DNA of 64,000 nucleotides. It comes from UPXZ01 sp964634605. GTDB taxonomy: Bacteria; Bacteroidota; Bacteroidia; Bacteroidales; Paludibacteraceae. The first letter of the stretch is position 1; the number at the start of each line of letters is the position of its first letter. This document shows positions 60,637 through 64,000 of this stretch, one piece after another. The stretch lies in assembly GCA_964634605.1 (NCBI GenBank), contig CAZWLJ010000003.1:62001-126000 (forward strand). Direction: 5' to 3'. Made by a program: the position numbers and the translations under genes. The notes beneath the pieces were generated by a model that worked only from the letters and a program-made list of their open reading frames with translations, was not told the DNA's origin and did no database searches.

Positions 60637-61542
60637 ATGAAAAACCACAGCCTTGTATCTATCAGCGATTACAGCAAAGAGGAAATACTTGAAATACTGC
60701 ATTCTGCTGCAGGTTTTGAGGTCAATCCGAACAGGAAAACGCTGGATGGAAAAGTGATTGCAACACTTTTCTTTGAGCCGTCAACACGAACCCGTTTAAG
60801 TTTTGAAACAGCCGTGAACCGGCTTGGAGGACGAATTATCGGCTTTTCAGATTCAACCACGAGCAGTTCGGTCAAAGGTGAAACACTTCACGACACAATC
60901 CGGATGGTGAGTTGCTATGCCGATGCCATCGTGATGCGTCATCCGCTCGAAGGAGCTGCCCGTTATGCTGCCGAAATGTCGCCCGTACCAATTATCAATG
61001 CGGGAGATGGAGCCAATCAGCATCCCTCGCAGACCCTGCTCGATTTATATTCCATCCTCAAAACTCAGGGTACGCTTGAGAACCTGAAAATTTGCCTGGT
61101 AGGCGATCTGAAGTATGGCCGAACAGTTCATTCGCTCATCATGGCCATGTCGCATTTCAATCCGACGTTCCGCTTTATCGCTCCTAATGAGCTTAAAATG
61201 CCCGAAGAATACAAAATTTTCTGCAAAAAGAATAAAATTCAGTTCGAAGAAACCACGGAGCTTGCCGGAAACTTTGATGATGCCGATATTCTGTATGTCA
61301 CACGGGTTCAAAAAGAGCGCTTTTTAGATTTAATTGAATTTGAACGGGTTAAGAATGTTTACACACTGAAAAACAGCATGCTGGATCATTCTAAGCCGAA
61401 TCTGAAAATCATGCATCCTCTCCCGCGCGTGAACGAAATTGACCAGAATGTGGATGTGAATCCAAAAGCCTACTATTTTCAGCAGGCACAAAACGGACTT
61501 TATGTACGACAAGCTATTGTGAGTAAAGTTTTAAATGTGTAA
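60637..61542 (+). CDS. pyrB: aspartate carbamoyltransferase catalytic subunit
   Basis: 301 residues. Carbamoyl-phosphate motif FFEPSTRTRLSFETAVNRLG (about 48-67), STTSSSVKGETLHDTIRMVS (mobile loop with Lys), MRHPLEGAARYAAE, GDGANQHPSQTLLDLYSI, and aspartate-site HPLPRVNEI. It makes N-carbamoyl-L-aspartate in pyrimidine synthesis. pyrI follows at once, so this is a regulated holoenzyme of the E. coli type. Confidence 0.96.
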   Translation: MKNHSLVSISDYSKEEILEILHSAAGFEVNPNRKTLDGKVIATLFFEPSTRTRLSFETAVNRLGGRIIGFSDSTTSSSVKGETLHDTIRMVSCYADAIVMRHPLEGAARYAAEMSPVPIINAGDGANQHPSQTLLDLYSILKTQGTLENLKICLVGDLKYGRTVHSLIMAMSHFNPTFRFIAPNELKMPEEYKIFCKKNKIQFEETTELAGNFDDADILYVTRVQKERFLDLIEFERVKNVYTLKNSMLDHSKPNLKIMHPLPRVNEIDQNVDVNPKAYYFQQAQNGLYVRQAIVSKVLNV

Positions 61543-61546
61543 TTTT

Positions 61547-62005
61547 ATGGAAACAAAAAGACTTCAGGTAGCAGCCCTGCGCAACGGAACAGTAATAGAT
61601 CATATTCCGGCGAAGAATTTGTTTAAAGTGTTCTCACTTCTGAATTTACAGGAATGTAAAGAAACAATCACTGTAGGGAATAACCTGAACAGTGAAACTA
61701 TCGGGAAAAAAGGGATAATCAAGATTTCGGAACGGGTACTTTCCGAAGATGAATCCAATAAAATAGCGCTGATAGCACCGAAGGCAAAGATAAATATTAT
61801 TCAGAATTTTGAAGTAGTGGAAAAAAGATTGCTTTCATTACCCGATGAGGTTCGTGATATAGTACAATGCCTTAATCCTGCATGCATCACCAATCATCAA
61901 CCGGTTGCCACTTATTTTCATGTTGTAACGGAAGAAAATGAAACCCGCCTGAAATGCCATTATTGCGAAAGGGATGTGAAACTGGAAGATGTCAGGATTA
62001 AATAA
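61547..62005 (+). CDS. pyrI: aspartate carbamoyltransferase regulatory subunit
   Basis: 152 residues from the ATG at 61547. Allosteric domain start LQVAALRNGTVIDHIPAKN, with nucleotide-site residues as in E. coli. The zinc domain has four cysteines, in CLNPACITNH and LKCHYCERDV. An ATG at 61535 would overlap pyrB by 8 bases and add four residues; the family start favours METKRLQ. It binds CTP/ATP to tune PyrB. Confidence 0.95.
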   Translation: METKRLQVAALRNGTVIDHIPAKNLFKVFSLLNLQECKETITVGNNLNSETIGKKGIIKISERVLSEDESNKIALIAPKAKINIIQNFEVVEKRLLSLPDEVRDIVQCLNPACITNHQPVATYFHVVTEENETRLKCHYCERDVKLEDVRIK

Positions 62006-62039
62006 ATCAAGATTATTCGCGAATTTAAACGATTACTAA

Positions 62040-62684
62040 ATGCAAAAAATCAAGCAAAACTCACTTAAAAATCCTCAATCTTCAAAACTCCCGCTTGAGG
62101 GTGTTGGAGAGGAAAGCAGCCATATTTCCTGGAAGCCCGGTACTATGATTTACCCTCTGCCTGCTGTAATGGTATCCTGTGGCGAAACAGAAGAAGAATA
62201 CAATATTCTGACTGTAAGCTGGGTAGGCACTATCTGCACAAATCCGCCGATGTGCTACGTTTCCATTCGTCCGGAAAGACACTCGCATGAAATCATCAAA
62301 CGAACCGGAGAATTTGTCATTAACCTGACAAATGAAGACCTTGCTTATGCTACGGACTGGTGTGGAGTAAAAAGCGGGAAAAAAGTCAACAAATTCAGTG
62401 AAATGAAACTAACGCCGGTTAAAGGTGAAATGGTAAACGCTCCGCTGATCAAGGAATCACCACTCTGTATTGAGTGTAAAGTAAAGGAAATTATTCCGCT
62501 CGGATCGCATGATATGTTTATAGCAGATGTAATAAATGTTCAGGCTGACTCAAAATATATTGACAAAAAAACCGATACCTTTGATCTTGAAAAGGCAAAA
62601 CTGATTGCTTATTCTCATGGTCATTATCATAAATTGGGTGAAGAAATAGGCAAATTTGGCTGGACTGTAAGGAAGAAAAAATAG
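62040..62684 (+). CDS. flavin reductase-family protein (FMN-binding split barrel)
   Basis: 214 residues. Core features: ISWKPGTMIYPLPAVMVSCG (about 29-48), YNILTVSWVGTICTNPPMCY, VSIRPERHSHEIIKRTGEFV, INLTNEDLAYATDWCGVKSG and LGSHDMFIADVINVQADSKY. Relatives bind FMN; several are flavoredoxin-like electron carriers. A 28-residue N-terminal extension (through LEGVGEESSH) is unusual, as homologues begin about at ISWKPG. No nearer start codon is available in frame. Confidence 0.88.
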   Translation: MQKIKQNSLKNPQSSKLPLEGVGEESSHISWKPGTMIYPLPAVMVSCGETEEEYNILTVSWVGTICTNPPMCYVSIRPERHSHEIIKRTGEFVINLTNEDLAYATDWCGVKSGKKVNKFSEMKLTPVKGEMVNAPLIKESPLCIECKVKEIIPLGSHDMFIADVINVQADSKYIDKKTDTFDLEKAKLIAYSHGHYHKLGEEIGKFGWTVRKKK

Positions 62685-62768
62685 AAACTCAAAACTCACC
62701 AAAAGCGGACAGTGTAAATAAAAATGGAAATAGAAATTTAAATTAAATAATATAATAATTCAAATACG

Positions 62769-64000
<1,232 letters not shown>

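Overview
The window reads as ordinary chromosome of a Bacteroidota bacterium, most likely order Bacteroidales. The lineage call rests on several things. The putative promoters carry the Bacteroidetes -7 box TAnnTTTG, and Shine-Dalgarno sequences are rarely obvious. There is a type IX secretion C-terminal sorting domain, SusC/BtuB-type TonB-dependent receptors sit with lipoproteins, and there are lineage-typical families (DUF6242, DUF4290, DUF5689, DUF6359, choice-of-anchor J). A Paludibacter-like or related family is possible, but I cannot fix the genus from sequence alone. I saw no tRNA, rRNA, CRISPR array, insertion sequence or phage gene.

Layout. 1-5.6 kb (minus): partial PHP phosphatase, two PspC-domain proteins, a NarL-type response regulator with its TPR histidine kinase, and a T9SS cargo protein. 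5.7-8.6 kb: aspartate-type aminotransferase, a patatin, a DUF456 protein. 8.7-15 kb (plus): AddA-like helicase-nuclease, ribosomal protein L19, an MlaEF-type ABC pair, exonuclease III. 15.2-18.9 kb: DUF6242 lipoprotein, a conserved small leader reading frame with an intrinsic-terminator hairpin, then a BtuB-like receptor. 19-23 kb: rubrerythrin, MnmD, PAP2 phosphatase, S15, HisRS. 23-31.6 kb (mostly minus): short MetH, GpmI, half of a LysO-type exporter (plus), TrmN6, a DnaQ-type exonuclease, DnaN. 31.9-35.2 kb (plus): Hpt, Adk, Obg, PgeF. 35.2-39.3 kb (minus): XseB, ClC, polyprenyl sugar transferase, TsaC. 39.4-42.9 kb: alanine dehydrogenase and Rel/SpoT. 43-49.3 kb: an alpha/beta hydrolase lipoprotein with an outer-membrane-like protein, DoxX, GyrA and a TPR protein. 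49.7-56.4 kb: an outer-membrane operon (TonB receptor, DUF5689 lipoprotein, choice-of-anchor-J/DUF6359 protein) divergent from an endonuclease/exonuclease/phosphatase-family lipoprotein. 56.4-64 kb (plus): DUF4290, MurA, thioredoxin, IMPACT protein, FrnE-like DsbA, PyrB-PyrI, flavin reductase and partial GlyA.

Most genes are housekeeping. The least ordinary signals are regulatory. One is a strong terminator-like hairpin placed just before the BtuB-like receptor start codon, inside an uninterrupted leader reading frame that begins with a WSRK-type motif. Another is a promoter, small open frame and U-tracted hairpin in front of pyrBI that looks like E. coli-type pyrimidine attenuation. Others are a MurA with Asp in place of the fosfomycin-target Cys, a MetH ending before the reactivation domain, a LysO half without its partner, and a PHP gene lacking any ATG/GTG/TTG start.
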